Positions 36,723 to 46,939 of a stretch of DNA of 64,000 bases are shown here, one piece after another. Under the pieces are notes generated by a model. That model did not search any database, was not told where the DNA came from, and saw nothing but the letters and a program-made list of their open reading frames with translations. Every line of letters begins with the position of its first letter. Within the stretch, counting starts at the first letter, position 1. Source of the DNA: an uncultured Pseudomonas sp. Its GTDB lineage: Bacteria; Pseudomonadota; Gammaproteobacteria; Pseudomonadales; Pseudomonadaceae. The DNA is taken from assembly GCF_913777995.1 (NCBI RefSeq), contig NZ_CAJYVE010000014.1, positions 28,891-92,890 of the forward strand, read 5' to 3'. The position numbers and the translations under genes were made by a program.

Positions 36723-37831
36723 GGGCTGGTCCCCCGCTGCGTCTGGGCCGGCTGCGAAGCCGCATGACGGCGTTCGAGATAGGCTTGCACGGCGCTCAGG
36801 CTCTGCGCCAGATCCGGGGTCACCACCGAAACGGGCTTGTCGGCCAGGCTGGCCAGGCCGTCCGCCAACGCCTTGCTCTGCGGGTTGTCCTTGTTGAAGT
36901 TGGCGTCCAGCACGCTACGCGCCTGGGCCACGGCCTTCTTGTAGACCTCGGCCTCGCCGTTCAATGCCGCCCATTGCGCCTGCTCCAGCGCCAGGCTCAG
37001 GGCCAGACGGACCTGCTGCAGGCTCTGGCCAGCCAGTACGGGGCGGATGTCCTTGTCAGCATTGAAGTCGATGCGCACGTAATGCGAGATCTGGTCCCAC
37101 CAGCGCGACCAGTAGCTATCCTCGTGTGGGCCGGAGGTCAGGCCCAGCAGCGACTCGCCCTTGTCCTGATATTCCGGCGCCAAGGCATTGAGCTGCTCGG
37201 CCTGCTCGCGCAGCGCCGCCAACTGCAGGAACAGGCCGGTACGGTCAGGCTGCTGGACACTGTGCAACGCAGCCAGGCTGCGCGCCAGCTGCTCCCGGGC
37301 GGCGAAAGCGCCCGGGTCGTCCTGCTCGCGAAGGATGTCGTCGGCGCCCTGCACCAGCGCACGGGCGCTGTTGATGTCCTGCAGGGCGGAAAGACGCAGA
37401 CTGGCCAGGCGCAGCAGGTGTTCGGCCTCGGCCAGGCGCCAGTCCTTGCGGCTGGCACCGAGCACGGTTTCCAGGCGCTGGCTCAGACGCTGCTGGTCGC
37501 CTTGCAACTGGGCTACCAGGCGACGGCTGTCTTCGATCTGGTCGGCCGGCGGGAACTGCGCCAGCCGGGCGTTGAGTTGCTGATCGCTGCGGGCCAGCGC
37601 CAGCGTCTGCTCGGCGATGTCCTGGACCTGGCTGCGCTGCTGCAGGTGCCCGGCCTGGAGCATGCGCAACTGCCATACCCCCCAGCCGGCCACACCCACA
37701 CCGGCGATGCCCAGTAGCAGGGCCAGCACCGCCAGGCCACTGGCACGGTTACCCGGACGTTCGGGGCCAGGCGTCGCTGCCGGTGTCTTAGACAGCGTGA
37801 CTTCATCTTTGGGCAAGGCTGTTTCGCTCAC
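36719..37831 (-). CDS. hemX: HemX family protein (uroporphyrinogen-III methylase-like annotation)
   Basis: 370 residues: a cytoplasmic Pro-rich start, one hydrophobic helix (about 32-54, SGLAVLALLLGIAGVGVAGWGVW), then a long helical coiled-coil region (LNARLAQFPPADQIEDSRRLVAQLQGDQQRLSQRL) and the conserved YWSRWWDQISHYVRIDF near residue 220. Databases label HemX a uroporphyrin-III C-methyltransferase, but the visible sequence lacks the methylase motifs and catalytic activity is doubtful. Sits between hemD (48-base gap) and hemY (4-base overlap). Confidence 0.92.
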   Translation of the reverse strand: MSETALPKDEVTLSKTPAATPGPERPGNRASGLAVLALLLGIAGVGVAGWGVWQLRMLQAGHLQQRSQVQDIAEQTLALARSDQQLNARLAQFPPADQIEDSRRLVAQLQGDQQRLSQRLETVLGASRKDWRLAEAEHLLRLASLRLSALQDINSARALVQGADDILREQDDPGAFAAREQLARSLAALHSVQQPDRTGLFLQLAALREQAEQLNALAPEYQDKGESLLGLTSGPHEDSYWSRWWDQISHYVRIDFNADKDIRPVLAGQSLQQVRLALSLALEQAQWAALNGEAEVYKKAVAQARSVLDANFNKDNPQSKALADGLASLADKPVSVVTPDLAQSLSAVQAYLERRHAASQPAQTQRGTSP

Positions 37832-37879
37832 GTATCCATCCTTTGCAGTTAGGCGCCTTCAGAGACGCTACTTCTTCGA

Positions 37880-38656
37880 TCAGTCCGCCTGAGCGGGTAC
37901 AGGAGTCACCTGCAATGCGCCCAGCAGGGCTGCGCTGCTGGCGCCACGGCAATCGACCACATGACGGGCGCCAGCGGCACGCGCCAGCTCGGCAACCCTG
38001 GGGCTTGGCACGAACAGCGGCAGATCGGCCAGCTCGGGCCACGACGCACCCGCCAGCTGCAGCAGATGCTCCAGACCCTGCCCACTGCTGACCACCAGGC
38101 CGTTCAAGCGTTCCCCCCTCACCCGCTGCAGCAAGGCGCCAGGCGGGTAGTCGGGCAGATAACGGCGGTACAGCGACAGGTACTCGACCTTCACACCTTG
38201 CTCACGCAACTGCTCGGCCATCCATTCGCGGCCACCTTCACCGCGCATGATTAACACACGGCTTCCCGGTATGGCGATTGCCTTTTGCAACGCAGGCACT
38301 TCCACCAGCGCTTCGCTGTCATCACCCTGCGTCGACCAGCTGACATCGATCAGGCCGTAGTCGAGCAGGATCTGGCCGGTGCCCGCACCCACGCAGAACC
38401 AGGGTTGTAGCGGCGGTTGTGGCCAGATTTCATCCAGCAGTTCTACGGCCAGCCGCGCCGCCGGCTTGCTGACCACGATCACCGCCTGGAAGGTCATCAG
38501 GTCGAACACCAGCGACCGCTGCGCATCGCTGAGCGGCAGCGGCGCGGTTTCCAGCAGCGGTAGGCTGCGGCAGGCGACACCGGCCTGCGCCAGCACCTGG
38601 GCCACGGCTGCCGACTCCTGCGCCGGGCGGGTCAGCAGCAGACGCCAGCCGCTCAT
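37880..38656 (-). CDS. hemD: Uroporphyrinogen-III synthase HemD
   Basis: 258 residues. The two-lobed HemD fold shows as [23 protein letters not shown] at the start, [14 protein letters not shown] and [35 protein letters not shown] in the middle, and [15 protein letters not shown] later. It closes hydroxymethylbilane to uroporphyrinogen III, the step after HemC. ATG at 38656 overlaps the hemC stop by four bases; further upstream frame is antisense to conserved hemC sequence and not real. Confidence 0.95.
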   Translation of the reverse strand: MSGWRLLLTRPAQESAAVAQVLAQAGVACRSLPLLETAPLPLSDAQRSLVFDLMTFQAVIVVSKPAARLAVELLDEIWPQPPLQPWFCVGAGTGQILLDYGLIDVSWSTQGDDSEALVEVPALQKAIAIPGSRVLIMRGEGGREWMAEQLREQGVKVEYLSLYRRYLPDYPPGALLQRVRGERLNGLVVSSGQGLEHLLQLAGASWPELADLPLFVPSPRVAELARAAGARHVVDCRGASSAALLGALQVTPVPAQAD

Positions 38657-39594
38657 GGCTCGCGAGACTCGCCATACACGGCCTGCAGGATGCGCCCGGC
38701 GCCCTGGGCCAGCAGTGCCTCGGCCACTTCCACCCCAAGAGCCTGCGCCGCATCCCTGGAAGCCCGCGCCTCGGCACGCAGCAGTAGGCCGCCCTGAGGC
38801 TCGCCGACCAGGCCCCGCAACCACAGCTGCTCCCCTTCGAGTACGGCGTAGCAGGCGATGGGCACCTGGCAGCCGCCATTGAGATGACGGTTGAGCGCCC
38901 GCTCGGCCATGACCCGTACGGCGGTGTCAGCATGGTGCAAGGGAGCCAGCAGCGCGTGCACTTCAGCATCGGCACTGCGGCATTCGATGCCCACTGCGCC
39001 CTGGCCACCCGCAGGCAGGCTGTTCTCGATACTCAGGCTGGCGGTGATGCGCGACTCGAAGCCCAGGCGGATCAGCCCGGCAGCGGCCAGGATGATGGCG
39101 TCGTATTCACCGGCATCGAGCTTGGCCAGGCGCGTATTCACGTTGCCACGCAGGAACTGGATCTTCAGGTCCGGACGCAATGCCAGCAACTGCGCCTGAC
39201 GACGCAAGCTGGAAGTGCCGACGACACTGCCCGCCGGCAACGCATCAAGGCTGGAAAAACGATTGGAAACGAAGGCATCGCGCGGGTCTTCGCGCTCGCA
39301 GATGCAGAACAGCCCCAGACCCTGCGGGAACTCCATGGGTACATCCTTCATGGAGTGCACGGCGATGTCGGCCTGGTCTTCCAGCAGGGCGGTCTCCAGT
39401 TCCTTGACGAAAAGGCCCTTGCCGCCGATTTTCGACAGCGGCGAATCAAGCAGCTTGTCGCCGCGACTGACCATGGGCACCAACGTCACCCGCAACCCGG
39501 GGTGTGCCTGTTCGAGACGGGCCTTGACGTACTCGGCCTGCCAGAGGGCCAACGCGCTTTTGCGGGTGGCGATGCGGATTTCGCGAATGGACAT
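38653..39594 (-). CDS. hemC: Hydroxymethylbilane synthase (porphobilinogen deaminase) HemC
   Basis: 313 residues. Family marks are the start [42 protein letters not shown] (catalytic Asp region), [12 protein letters not shown], and NGGCQVP with C242, which carries the dipyrromethane cofactor. It assembles four porphobilinogens made by HemB. First gene of hemCDXY. Start ATG 39594; 30 upstream codons are open but not conserved. About 280 bases separate it from algR, which controls part of this region in P. aeruginosa. Confidence 0.97.
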   Translation of the reverse strand: MSIREIRIATRKSALALWQAEYVKARLEQAHPGLRVTLVPMVSRGDKLLDSPLSKIGGKGLFVKELETALLEDQADIAVHSMKDVPMEFPQGLGLFCICEREDPRDAFVSNRFSSLDALPAGSVVGTSSLRRQAQLLALRPDLKIQFLRGNVNTRLAKLDAGEYDAIILAAAGLIRLGFESRITASLSIENSLPAGGQGAVGIECRSADAEVHALLAPLHHADTAVRVMAERALNRHLNGGCQVPIACYAVLEGEQLWLRGLVGEPQGGLLLRAEARASRDAAQALGVEVAEALLAQGAGRILQAVYGESREP

Positions 39595-39877
39595 GAATCG
39601 ATCCGTACTGGAGGTAAAGACCGCGGATGATAACAGTTCGGCCGTAGCGGCTTGAGTGCTGCCGGCAAACTCCGCCAGAGCCACTGATACACGTCAAGGA
39701 ACAGGCCAGGCGCAGCCGGTACGGTCAGACGCAGCGGCACCGTCTGTGTTCCGACGCTTACCTGGGATCGGGTTTGGACGATAACCGACAGGTGCCGAAA
39801 GCGCTTTGTTGAAAACAGCGTTGAAATGCCGATTCACGCCAGAGGGCGCGGACGAACTGCAGATCGTCCGCCTGGCC
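39595..39877 (-). other. Intergenic region algR-hemC
   Basis: 283 bases that should contain the hemC promoter and the algR 3' end. One imperfect dyad CAGACG-N9-CGTCTG is at 39726-39746. I recognise no terminator and no clear AlgR box. Confidence 0.45.
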
Positions 39878-40624
39878 TCAGAGTTGTTGCATCATTTTGC
39901 GAACCCCCGCCACATGGCGGCGGCTGACGACCAGGGCATCGCCATTGAGCCCCTTGAGAAACAGCTGGAAATGCCCCAAGGGGGTACGCTGCAGACGCTC
40001 GATGCGCTCACGGGCCACCAGCGCGTTGCGGTGGATGCGCACGAAACGGTTGCCGAACTCGTCTTCCAGTGCCTTGAGCGGCTCGTCGAGCAACACTTCG
40101 CCGCCCTCGTGACGCAAGGTCACGTACTTGTGGTCGGCAATGAAGTAGATCACCTGGTCCAGCGGAATCAGCTCGATCCCCTTGCGGGTCCTGGCGCTGA
40201 TGTGGCTGCGCGGGCCATTGCCGCTTTCCGACGCGGGCCGGGTCATGGCCGCCAGTTGCACGCGGTTGGGACGCTCGGCCTTCTTCAGCGCCTCGGCAAG
40301 ATGCTCCGGGCGCACCGGCTTGACCAGGTAGCCGACGGCACTGACCTGGAAAGCATCCAGGGCGAATTCATCGTGCGCTGTGCAGAACACCACGGCAGGC
40401 GGGGCTTCCCGCTCGCACAATCTGGCTGCGACCTGCAGGCCGTCGAGGCCTGGCATACGGATGTCCAGCAGCACGATATCCGGTTTGTGGCTGTCGATCA
40501 GCGCCAGGGCTTCTTCGCCATTGGCGGCGCTGGGTTCCAATACCCGATAGCCCTCGATTTCACCGACCATGCGGCTTAATCGTTCCCGGGCCAGGGGTTC
40601 GTCATCAACGATCAGGACATTCAT
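39878..40624 (-). CDS. algR: LytTR-type response regulator AlgR
   Basis: 248 residues. The receiver domain (1-120) has the acidic pair at D7/D8, phosphorylation Asp D54 (IVLLDIRMPG) and Lys in YLVKPV. The LytTR DNA-binding domain (about 140-248) includes IYFIADHKYVTLRHEGGEVLLDEPLKALEDEF and FVRIHRNALVARERIERL. In P. aeruginosa AlgR controls alginate, twitching motility, rhamnolipid and hem genes. Its start overlaps the algZ stop by four bases, so algZ-algR form one unit. Confidence 0.96.
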   Translation of the reverse strand: MNVLIVDDEPLARERLSRMVGEIEGYRVLEPSAANGEEALALIDSHKPDIVLLDIRMPGLDGLQVAARLCEREAPPAVVFCTAHDEFALDAFQVSAVGYLVKPVRPEHLAEALKKAERPNRVQLAAMTRPASESGNGPRSHISARTRKGIELIPLDQVIYFIADHKYVTLRHEGGEVLLDEPLKALEDEFGNRFVRIHRNALVARERIERLQRTPLGHFQLFLKGLNGDALVVSRRHVAGVRKMMQQL

Positions 40625-41691
40625 ATTGCTTTGGCTTCCTGCGTGAGTCTCGCACAAGGATAGCGTAGACAGGTGTAGTGACGACCGTCACGGCGCTCCA
40701 CGCTCAGACTGGCGTGCGGGCCAAAAAGTGCCGTAATGCGCGCACCGATATTCAACAGGGCCTGTTGAGTGCCGTTGGACGTCTGCCTCGGGGCAACTTC
40801 GTCATAGGGATTGCTGACACACAATATGAACTCTCCCCCCTCGTAGTTCGCCTCGACCCGTACCACACCCCCTTCGACACGCGGAGCGATGCCATAGGTC
40901 AAGGCATTTTCCAGCAATGGCTGCAGCGTCAGCTGTGGAATCGGTACATCGTCCGCAATTGCACTGACCGCCCATTCCAACTGTAGACGTTCGCCGAGAC
41001 GATATTGCTCGATCGACAAATATCTTCTGGCCAGGTCCAGTTCCTCGCGCCAGGTCACCAGGGTCCCGGGCCTCGCCAGGCTGGCGCGGAACAGGTCCGA
41101 GAGGTCGAGCACCGCCTGCTCGGCCTTGACCGGGTCGCTGGCCACCAGGCTGGCGATGCTGTTGAGCGTGTTGAACAGAAAATGCGGACGGATACGGGCC
41201 TGCAAAGCCTCGATCCGCGCCCGCGACTCGGCCTGCTGCTGCTGGCGCCACTGACTCTGCAGATAAAAGTAGCGCAACATCAAAGCAGACATGATCAGGG
41301 CGATCACCGCATAGCGGATGTAGCGCTCGACCCGGCCATCGAAGCTGATGCGCCCGGACAACTGGCAGATGTCGGTCACGGCGGTGCAAAGCAAGGTCAG
41401 AACCACCACCAGCAGGCAGCCCAGCAGCCCCGCCAGGCCGCTCGGAAGGCGCGCCAGCCAGGGGCGCAACCCGCACAGCACGGCGGCCGAGAGCAGCACG
41501 ATCCATTGCACGAACAGTGACATCAGTGCCACGCGCACCCAGGGAAATCCCTCAGGCATGGGTTCGACGAGGATCAGCGCCAGCACCAGCAGCTCGGCGA
41601 GCAGCACCAGTACCAGCAGCGCCTGGGGCAGGCACAGTTCAGGCAGGAAGAAGTCTTTCTCGGCCGCAGTCTTGTCTTTTTCGATCGTCAT
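40621..41691 (-). CDS. algZ: Sensor histidine kinase AlgZ (FimS)
   Basis: 356 residues. Four or more hydrophobic segments fill residues 18-145, then the His_kinase family box RIRPHFLFNTLNSIASLV with the phospho-acceptor H170, and a HATPase-like C-terminal part (QLTLQPLLENALTYGIAPRVEGG). The N box is present but the G boxes are weak, as known for this atypical class. Partner of AlgR, coupled by ATGA. Start ATG 41691 chosen because it begins just before helix 1; the frame is open far beyond, but that region is antisense to argH. Confidence 0.94.
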   Translation of the reverse strand: MTIEKDKTAAEKDFFLPELCLPQALLVLVLLAELLVLALILVEPMPEGFPWVRVALMSLFVQWIVLLSAAVLCGLRPWLARLPSGLAGLLGCLLVVVLTLLCTAVTDICQLSGRISFDGRVERYIRYAVIALIMSALMLRYFYLQSQWRQQQQAESRARIEALQARIRPHFLFNTLNSIASLVASDPVKAEQAVLDLSDLFRASLARPGTLVTWREELDLARRYLSIEQYRLGERLQLEWAVSAIADDVPIPQLTLQPLLENALTYGIAPRVEGGVVRVEANYEGGEFILCVSNPYDEVAPRQTSNGTQQALLNIGARITALFGPHASLSVERRDGRHYTCLRYPCARLTQEAKAI

Positions 41692-41820
41692 GGTGCCCTC
41701 GCGCAGGCCCCCAGTCTCGACCCGCCCGGTCGGAGCGGCAAGCGCCTCAAGGATAAAAACACGCCATCCTGCTATGATCGACGCACTTTGTACCCCTAGA
41801 GCCGAGCAACGAGCGAAACC

Positions 41821-43215
41821 ATGAGCACCGACAAGACCAATCAGTCCTGGGGCGGCCGTTTCAGTGAGCCCGTCGACGCCTTCGTCGCGCGTTTCACCGC
41901 CTCCGTCAACTTCGACCAGCGCCTGTACCGCCACGACATCATGGGCTCCATTGCCCATGCCACCATGCTGGCGCAGGTCGGCGTGCTGACCGAGGCCGAG
42001 CGCGACACCATCATCGACGGCCTGAAGACCATCCAGGGCGAGATCGAGGCGGGTCAGTTCGAGTGGCGTGTCGACCTCGAAGACGTGCACATGAACATCG
42101 AAGCGCGGCTGACCGACCGCATCGGCATCACCGGCAAGAAACTGCACACCGGGCGCAGCCGCAACGACCAGGTCGCCACCGACATCCGCTTGTGGCTGCG
42201 TGACGAAATCGACCTGATCCTCGGCGAAATCACCCGCCTGCAGAAGGGCCTGCTGGAGCAGGCCGAGCGCGAAGCCGAAACCATCATGCCCGGCTTCACT
42301 CACCTGCAGACCGCCCAGCCGGTCACCTTCGGCCACCACCTGCTGGCCTGGTTCGAAATGCTCAGCCGCGACTACGAGCGCCTGGTCGACTGCCGCAAGC
42401 GCGTCAACCGCATGCCCCTGGGCAGCGCCGCACTGGCCGGCACCACCTACCCCATCGACCGCGAGCTGACCTGCCAGTTGCTGGGCTTCGAAGCGGTCAG
42501 TGGCAACTCGCTGGACGGCGTGTCGGACCGTGACTTCGCCATCGAATTCTGCGCCGCCGCCTCGCTGGCGATGATGCACCTGTCGCGGTTCTCCGAAGAA
42601 CTGGTACTGTGGACCAGCGCACAGTTCCAGTTCGTCGACCTGCCAGACCGTTTCTGCACCGGCAGCTCGATCATGCCGCAGAAGAAGAACCCCGACGTTC
42701 CGGAACTGGTGCGCGGCAAGAGCGGCCGCGTGTTCGGCGCCCTGACCGGCCTGCTGACCCTGATGAAAGGCCAGCCCCTGGCCTACAACAAGGACAACCA
42801 GGAAGACAAGGAGCCGCTGTTCGACGCCGCCGACACCCTGCGCGACTCGCTGCGCGCCTTCGCCGACATGGTGCCGGCCATCAAGCCGCGCCACGCGATC
42901 ATGCGCGAAGCGGCACTGCGCGGTTTCTCCACCGCCACCGACCTGGCCGACTACCTGGTGCGTCGTGGCCTGCCGTTCCGCGATTGCCATGAAATCGTCG
43001 GCCATGCCGTGAAATACGGCGTAGACACCGGCAAGGACCTGGCGGAAATGAGCCTGGAAGAACTGCGCCAGTTCAGCGACCAGATCGACGAAGACGTGTT
43101 CGCCGTGCTGACCCTTGAAGGCTCGGTCAACGCCCGCGACCACATCGGCGGTACCGCGCCAGCCCAGGTTCGCGCCGCCGTGGCGCGCGGCCAGGCACTG
43201 CTCGCCGCTCGCTGA
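41821..43215 (+). CDS. argH: Argininosuccinate lyase
   Basis: 464 residues. Fumarase/aspartase family marks: [21 protein letters not shown] at the start, [17 protein letters not shown] near 105, [18 protein letters not shown] near 160, and the mobile signature [16 protein letters not shown] near 280. It cleaves argininosuccinate to arginine and fumarate, the last step of arginine synthesis. Divergent from algZ, 129 bases between starts; the same pairing occurs in P. aeruginosa. A REP pair follows the stop. Confidence 0.98.
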   Translation: MSTDKTNQSWGGRFSEPVDAFVARFTASVNFDQRLYRHDIMGSIAHATMLAQVGVLTEAERDTIIDGLKTIQGEIEAGQFEWRVDLEDVHMNIEARLTDRIGITGKKLHTGRSRNDQVATDIRLWLRDEIDLILGEITRLQKGLLEQAEREAETIMPGFTHLQTAQPVTFGHHLLAWFEMLSRDYERLVDCRKRVNRMPLGSAALAGTTYPIDRELTCQLLGFEAVSGNSLDGVSDRDFAIEFCAAASLAMMHLSRFSEELVLWTSAQFQFVDLPDRFCTGSSIMPQKKNPDVPELVRGKSGRVFGALTGLLTLMKGQPLAYNKDNQEDKEPLFDAADTLRDSLRAFADMVPAIKPRHAIMREAALRGFSTATDLADYLVRRGLPFRDCHEIVGHAVKYGVDTGKDLAEMSLEELRQFSDQIDEDVFAVLTLEGSVNARDHIGGTAPAQVRAAVARGQALLAAR

Positions 43216-43222
43216 CCCACGC

Positions 43223-43273
43223 TTCGCGGCTGAGCCGCTCCCGCTGCACGGTGGGAGTGGTTTCAGCCGCGAA
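43223..43273. repeat. Inverted REP pair after argH
   Basis: TTCGCGGCTGAGCCGCTCCC and its near-complement GGGAGTGGTTTCAGCCGCGAA form a long imperfect stem with a short loop. It separates argH from the next small gene. Confidence 0.75.
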
Positions 43274-43292
43274 AGGCCATCTGGAGACTCCC

Positions 43293-43583
43293 ATGAACGA
43301 CACCCCCGAACACAACCCCGAGGCCGACGACGAAGAGGCTTTCACCGCCTCGACGCTGATCCAGGCCATCGAGAATCAACTGGAGAACGGCGAGCCGCCC
43401 GCAGCCAAGGCCGTGTACAACAAGCTGACCCTGGTCGGCTATGAACGCGAAGAAATCCTCGAACTGATGGCCCATGTACTGGCCATCGAGATCGATGCCA
43501 TGCTCGAAGCCGACCGGCCCTTCGACAGCCAGTGGTATGAAAGCGCCCTGCGCGCCCTGCCGGAGCTGCCAGCGGAAGATTGA
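43293..43583 (+). CDS. Small acidic conserved protein, unknown function
   Basis: 96 residues, strongly acidic. After an unstructured start (MNDTPEHNPEADDEEAFTAS) comes a helical domain: LIQAIENQLENGEPPAAKAVYNKLTLVGYEREEILELMAHVLAIEIDAML, ending WYESALRALPELPAED. It has no signal or membrane segment. TGGAGA seven bases before the ATG supports the start. I recognise no domain with certainty; comparable genes lie after argH in other pseudomonads as I recall. Confidence 0.78.
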   Translation: MNDTPEHNPEADDEEAFTASTLIQAIENQLENGEPPAAKAVYNKLTLVGYEREEILELMAHVLAIEIDAMLEADRPFDSQWYESALRALPELPAED

Positions 43584-43675
43584 ATTGGCAGCGGCAAAGC
43601 CAGCACAGCAGGACTACACTGCTCAAGCCCCCTGTCCGAGTCGGGCACTCATTACAAAAAAAGGCTGGTACTGCT

Positions 43676-43924
43676 ATGTCTTATTCCCCTGAGCTGGTTG
43701 CCGAACTCGAAATCCTCGCCCTGTTCAACCTGGACAACACCCTGGAAGGCCTCAAGGTTCACCACGTCGCAGCCCCCAGCGCCATCGCTGCAGCACAGCG
43801 TCTCTACGACAAGGGCCTGACCTCTCAGGTCGACGGCGGCTATCTGACCAGCCTGGGGCTGGAAGCGGCCCGGCATGCCCAAGCCCTGCTGACCATTCTC
43901 GACGTCTCTCGCCAGGCAGCCTGA
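43676..43924 (+). CDS. TIGR02647 family protein
   Basis: 82 residues starting MSYSPELVAELEILALFNLDNTLEGLKVH. Helical, with the segment AAQRLYDKGLTSQVDGGYLTSLGLEAARHAQALL resembling a winged helix or a small helix-turn-helix; the family TIGR02647 is of unknown function and found mainly in gammaproteobacteria. It may bind nucleic acid, but this is not established. ATG at 43676 preferred over a longer open frame that starts inside the spacer. Confidence 0.82.
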   Translation: MSYSPELVAELEILALFNLDNTLEGLKVHHVAAPSAIAAAQRLYDKGLTSQVDGGYLTSLGLEAARHAQALLTILDVSRQAA

Positions 43925-43993
43925 CGCCAGAGCCAGGGCCAGACGAAAAAAACCTCGCCAGGCCCTTCACGCGAACGACCCGGCGGCGTTATA

Positions 43994-44017
43994 CATTTGA
44001 CGTCAAAATCAAATGAC
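43994..44017. promoter_or_regulatory. Nested palindrome upstream of cyaA
   Basis: Perfect palindrome TTTGACGTCAAA (43996-44007) nested in a wider repeat with arms CATTTGA (43994-44000) and TCAAATG (44009-44015). It lies 82-105 bases before cyaA and resembles an operator for a dimeric regulator; the factor is unknown. Confidence 0.45.
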
Positions 44018-44098
44018 GCCGCTCACGCCCAACGCATCGTCGAATCCGGCAGACGGCACAGGCCACTTCCGTAGCGCCCGCCAAGGGCTCGAGTCACG

Positions 44099-46939
44099 AT
44101 GACGCATCCGTTTGAAATCCGTCCCGACCTGGACGAAGGTATCGACCGCAAGGTCCTCACCCAGCTCAAGAATCGTTTCCTGGCCCTCAACGACAGGCGG
44201 CTGGCCCGTGCCAGAGAGGGGCTGTCGACCCGCCAGCAAAGCGTACTGGCGCTGCTGCCGCTGCTGTTCCATGTCAATCACCCGCTGTTGCCCGGCTACG
44301 TCTCGGGCAGTACGCCGGCGGGCGTGTCGAACTTCGAACCTGACGCCCAGGTCCTGGCCGAAGCCCAGCGGCTGACCCGCTCCTTTTCCTACAAGGCCAG
44401 ACCCGGCCACGTGACGCAGCCGATCCATGGGCTGTTCCTGATGGGCAGCCTGGGCACCCTGGCCCAGGCCGACCAGAGCGATATGGATGTCTGGATCTGC
44501 CATGACAGCGAGCTGTCCGCCGAAGCCATCGCTGAACTGCGCAGGAAGTGCCAGGCGCTGGAAGCCTGGGCCGAGACGCAGGGCAGCGAAGCGCACTTTT
44601 TCCTCATCGACCCGCAGCGCTTCCGCCAGGGCGAGCGTGACACCCAGTTGAGTTCCGACGACTGCGGCACTACCCAGCATTACCTGTTGCTCGACGAGTT
44701 CTACCGCACCGCGATCTGGCTCGCCGGCCGCACGCCCATGTGGTGGATGGTGCCGGTCTACGAAGAGTCGCGTTACGAGCAATACACGCACACGCTGCTG
44801 TCCAAGCGCTTCATCCGCGCCGACGAAGTGCTCGACCTCGGCCACCTCGCACATATCCCCGCCGGGGAATTCGTCGGTGCCGGCCTGTGGCAGCTGTTCA
44901 AGGGCATCGAGTCGCCCTACAAATCCGTGCTCAAGCTGCTGCTCATCGAGGTCTACGCCAGTGAGTACCCGCGGGTGCGCTGCCTCAGCCTGCGCTACAA
45001 GGAAGCCGTATTCGCCCACCAGCAGGACCCGGACGAACTGGACCCCTATGTGGTCGCCTACCGGCGCATCGAAGAACACCTGCTGGTGCGTAACGAGCCC
45101 GAGCGCCTGGAACTGGTCCGTCACAGCCTGTACCTGAAGGTCAACAAAAAGCTCAGCGGCCGGCAGCGCAGCAGCGGCTGGCAACGTCCACTGATGGAGC
45201 AACTGACCGCCGAATGGGGCTGGGACGAACGCCAGCTGGCCCTGCTCGACAGCCGCCAGCACTGGAAAGTGCGCCAGGTCAGCCATGAACGCCGCTCGCT
45301 GGTCAACGAGCTGAACTACAGCTACCGCTTCCTGACCCAGTTCGCGCGCCTCCAGCAGGCGGCCAGCTCGATCACCACACGCGACATGAACGTGCTTGGC
45401 CGACGCCTGTATGCGGCCTTCGAACGCAAGGCCGGCAAGATCGAACTCATCAATCCCGGTATCGCCCCGGACCTGGCCGAAGACACCCTGACCCTGGTGC
45501 ATTCGAGCAACCGCCGCGAGCCGGGAAAAAACCAGTGGAGCCTGTACAACGGCAACCTGGGTATCCATGAATACGAGAACTTCCTGCCGATCAAGCGCAG
45601 CCGCGAGCTGGTCGAGCTGCTGGCCTGGGTCCACCGCAACGGCGTGATCGACGCCAGCACTCGTCTGGCCCTGCACCCCGGCAGCAGCGACCTGAGCGAA
45701 CTGGAGCTGTTCAACCTGATCGGTGCCTTGCAGCAAAGCATTGCCCTGCCCTTGCCGGCTATCAGCGACGAGCAGTTGCTCAAGGCCAGCGAGCCGCGGG
45801 AAATTCTCTTGCTGGTCAACGTCGGCGTCGACCCGCTGCGCCATCATCGGGAGCTGAACATCCTGATGACCACCGAGCGCACCGACTCGCTCAGTTATGC
45901 CGGCGTGCGTGACAACCTGGTGCTGACCCTCGACCAGGTGACCCTCAACAGCTGGAACGAGACGCTGGTGAGCCGCTACGACGGCCCGCATGCGCTGCTC
46001 GATTGCCTCACCGACCTGCTGGGCAGCCTGCCCGAAGGCGCGCAACAACCGCAGGTGCGAGTGCGCTGCTTCTGCCATAACCGTGCCCAGGCCATCGCCC
46101 AGCGGGTCGAGGAGATCGTCGCCACAGCCCGCCAGCTACAGGCCACTCGCCTCAACTACCGCTACCTGATCCAGATCCAGCAGCAGTACCACATCCTGGC
46201 CATGCTGCCCGGCACCATGACCCAGGTGGTGGTCAATAGCCTGCCAGGCTTGTTCACCTACCTGGGCGAAGAACTGCCCTGCTACAGCCCGCTGTACTTC
46301 GACCCCCATGCGCTGGAAGACCACGACCTGTCGCTGATCGCCGCCTACGGCCAGCCGGAATGCATCCAGGTGTTCTATCGGGTCAACGACACGCGCGCCG
46401 ACCTCTACGTGCTCGACGAGCACAATGCACTGTGGCACCAGAACCTGCCCTGGCACGATGAACAGAGCCTGCTGCTGCCGCTGCAACGCTTCTTCCACTC
46501 GTTGATCTATCGTCGTGGCGCCTCACTGCCGCTGGACGGCCCGCACGAGCAGGCCGCCCTGGACGTGCTCTATTACCAACTGCTGCCCGGCGGCGCCGGA
46601 CGTGCTCGCAACATCGAACCCCGCCCCGCGCCCAGGGCGTCGGACAAAGCGTTTTTCGAAGTGCAGGCGATCATCGAGGAAAGCTCTCCCGGGCAGCTGA
46701 ACACCTCGCTGTACTGCGACAGCCAGGAGTTTTCCGAACTCGAACAGGGTGAGCAGCTGTATACGGTGGTGGCCCGGCAGATTCTCGGCAGGCGTCACGA
46801 ACCGGCGCGCTACCGTTGCTACATCACCGACCTGGATCTTTCAGGGCTGCTGGACGACGGCCACGGCCAGACCATCCTCTACCTGCGCCACAAGGCGCGC
46901 CTGGAAAAGCTCCTCAACGAGGCGCTGGACCAGGCCTGA
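44099..46939 (+). CDS. cyaA: Class I adenylate cyclase
   Basis: 946 residues. The N-terminal nucleotidyltransferase domain shows the motif MGSLGTLAQADQSDMDVWIC with G116-S117 and the metal Asp residues D128 and D130; residues 150-520 complete the catalytic part (CGTTQHYLLLDEFYRTAIWLAGRTPMWWMVPV), and the C-terminal half is the regulatory region of enterobacterial CyaA. It makes cAMP from ATP, the ligand of Vfr/CRP. Length is above E. coli CyaA (848). It stands alone between a small gene and a REP cluster, in P. aeruginosa order near lptM-lysA. Confidence 0.96.
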   Translation: MTHPFEIRPDLDEGIDRKVLTQLKNRFLALNDRRLARAREGLSTRQQSVLALLPLLFHVNHPLLPGYVSGSTPAGVSNFEPDAQVLAEAQRLTRSFSYKARPGHVTQPIHGLFLMGSLGTLAQADQSDMDVWICHDSELSAEAIAELRRKCQALEAWAETQGSEAHFFLIDPQRFRQGERDTQLSSDDCGTTQHYLLLDEFYRTAIWLAGRTPMWWMVPVYEESRYEQYTHTLLSKRFIRADEVLDLGHLAHIPAGEFVGAGLWQLFKGIESPYKSVLKLLLIEVYASEYPRVRCLSLRYKEAVFAHQQDPDELDPYVVAYRRIEEHLLVRNEPERLELVRHSLYLKVNKKLSGRQRSSGWQRPLMEQLTAEWGWDERQLALLDSRQHWKVRQVSHERRSLVNELNYSYRFLTQFARLQQAASSITTRDMNVLGRRLYAAFERKAGKIELINPGIAPDLAEDTLTLVHSSNRREPGKNQWSLYNGNLGIHEYENFLPIKRSRELVELLAWVHRNGVIDASTRLALHPGSSDLSELELFNLIGALQQSIALPLPAISDEQLLKASEPREILLLVNVGVDPLRHHRELNILMTTERTDSLSYAGVRDNLVLTLDQVTLNSWNETLVSRYDGPHALLDCLTDLLGSLPEGAQQPQVRVRCFCHNRAQAIAQRVEEIVATARQLQATRLNYRYLIQIQQQYHILAMLPGTMTQVVVNSLPGLFTYLGEELPCYSPLYFDPHALEDHDLSLIAAYGQPECIQVFYRVNDTRADLYVLDEHNALWHQNLPWHDEQSLLLPLQRFFHSLIYRRGASLPLDGPHEQAALDVLYYQLLPGGAGRARNIEPRPAPRASDKAFFEVQAIIEESSPGQLNTSLYCDSQEFSELEQGEQLYTVVARQILGRRHEPARYRCYITDLDLSGLLDDGHGQTILYLRHKARLEKLLNEALDQA

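Noticed and set aside
41692-43143. Long in-frame N-terminal extension of algZ (total 840 codons)
   Set aside because: The extension is antisense to argH and lacks membrane or sensor features; the AlgZ start at 41691 gives the known size.
44009-46078. A 689-codon open frame opposite cyaA
   Set aside because: Antisense shadow; cyaA is complete with catalytic motifs.
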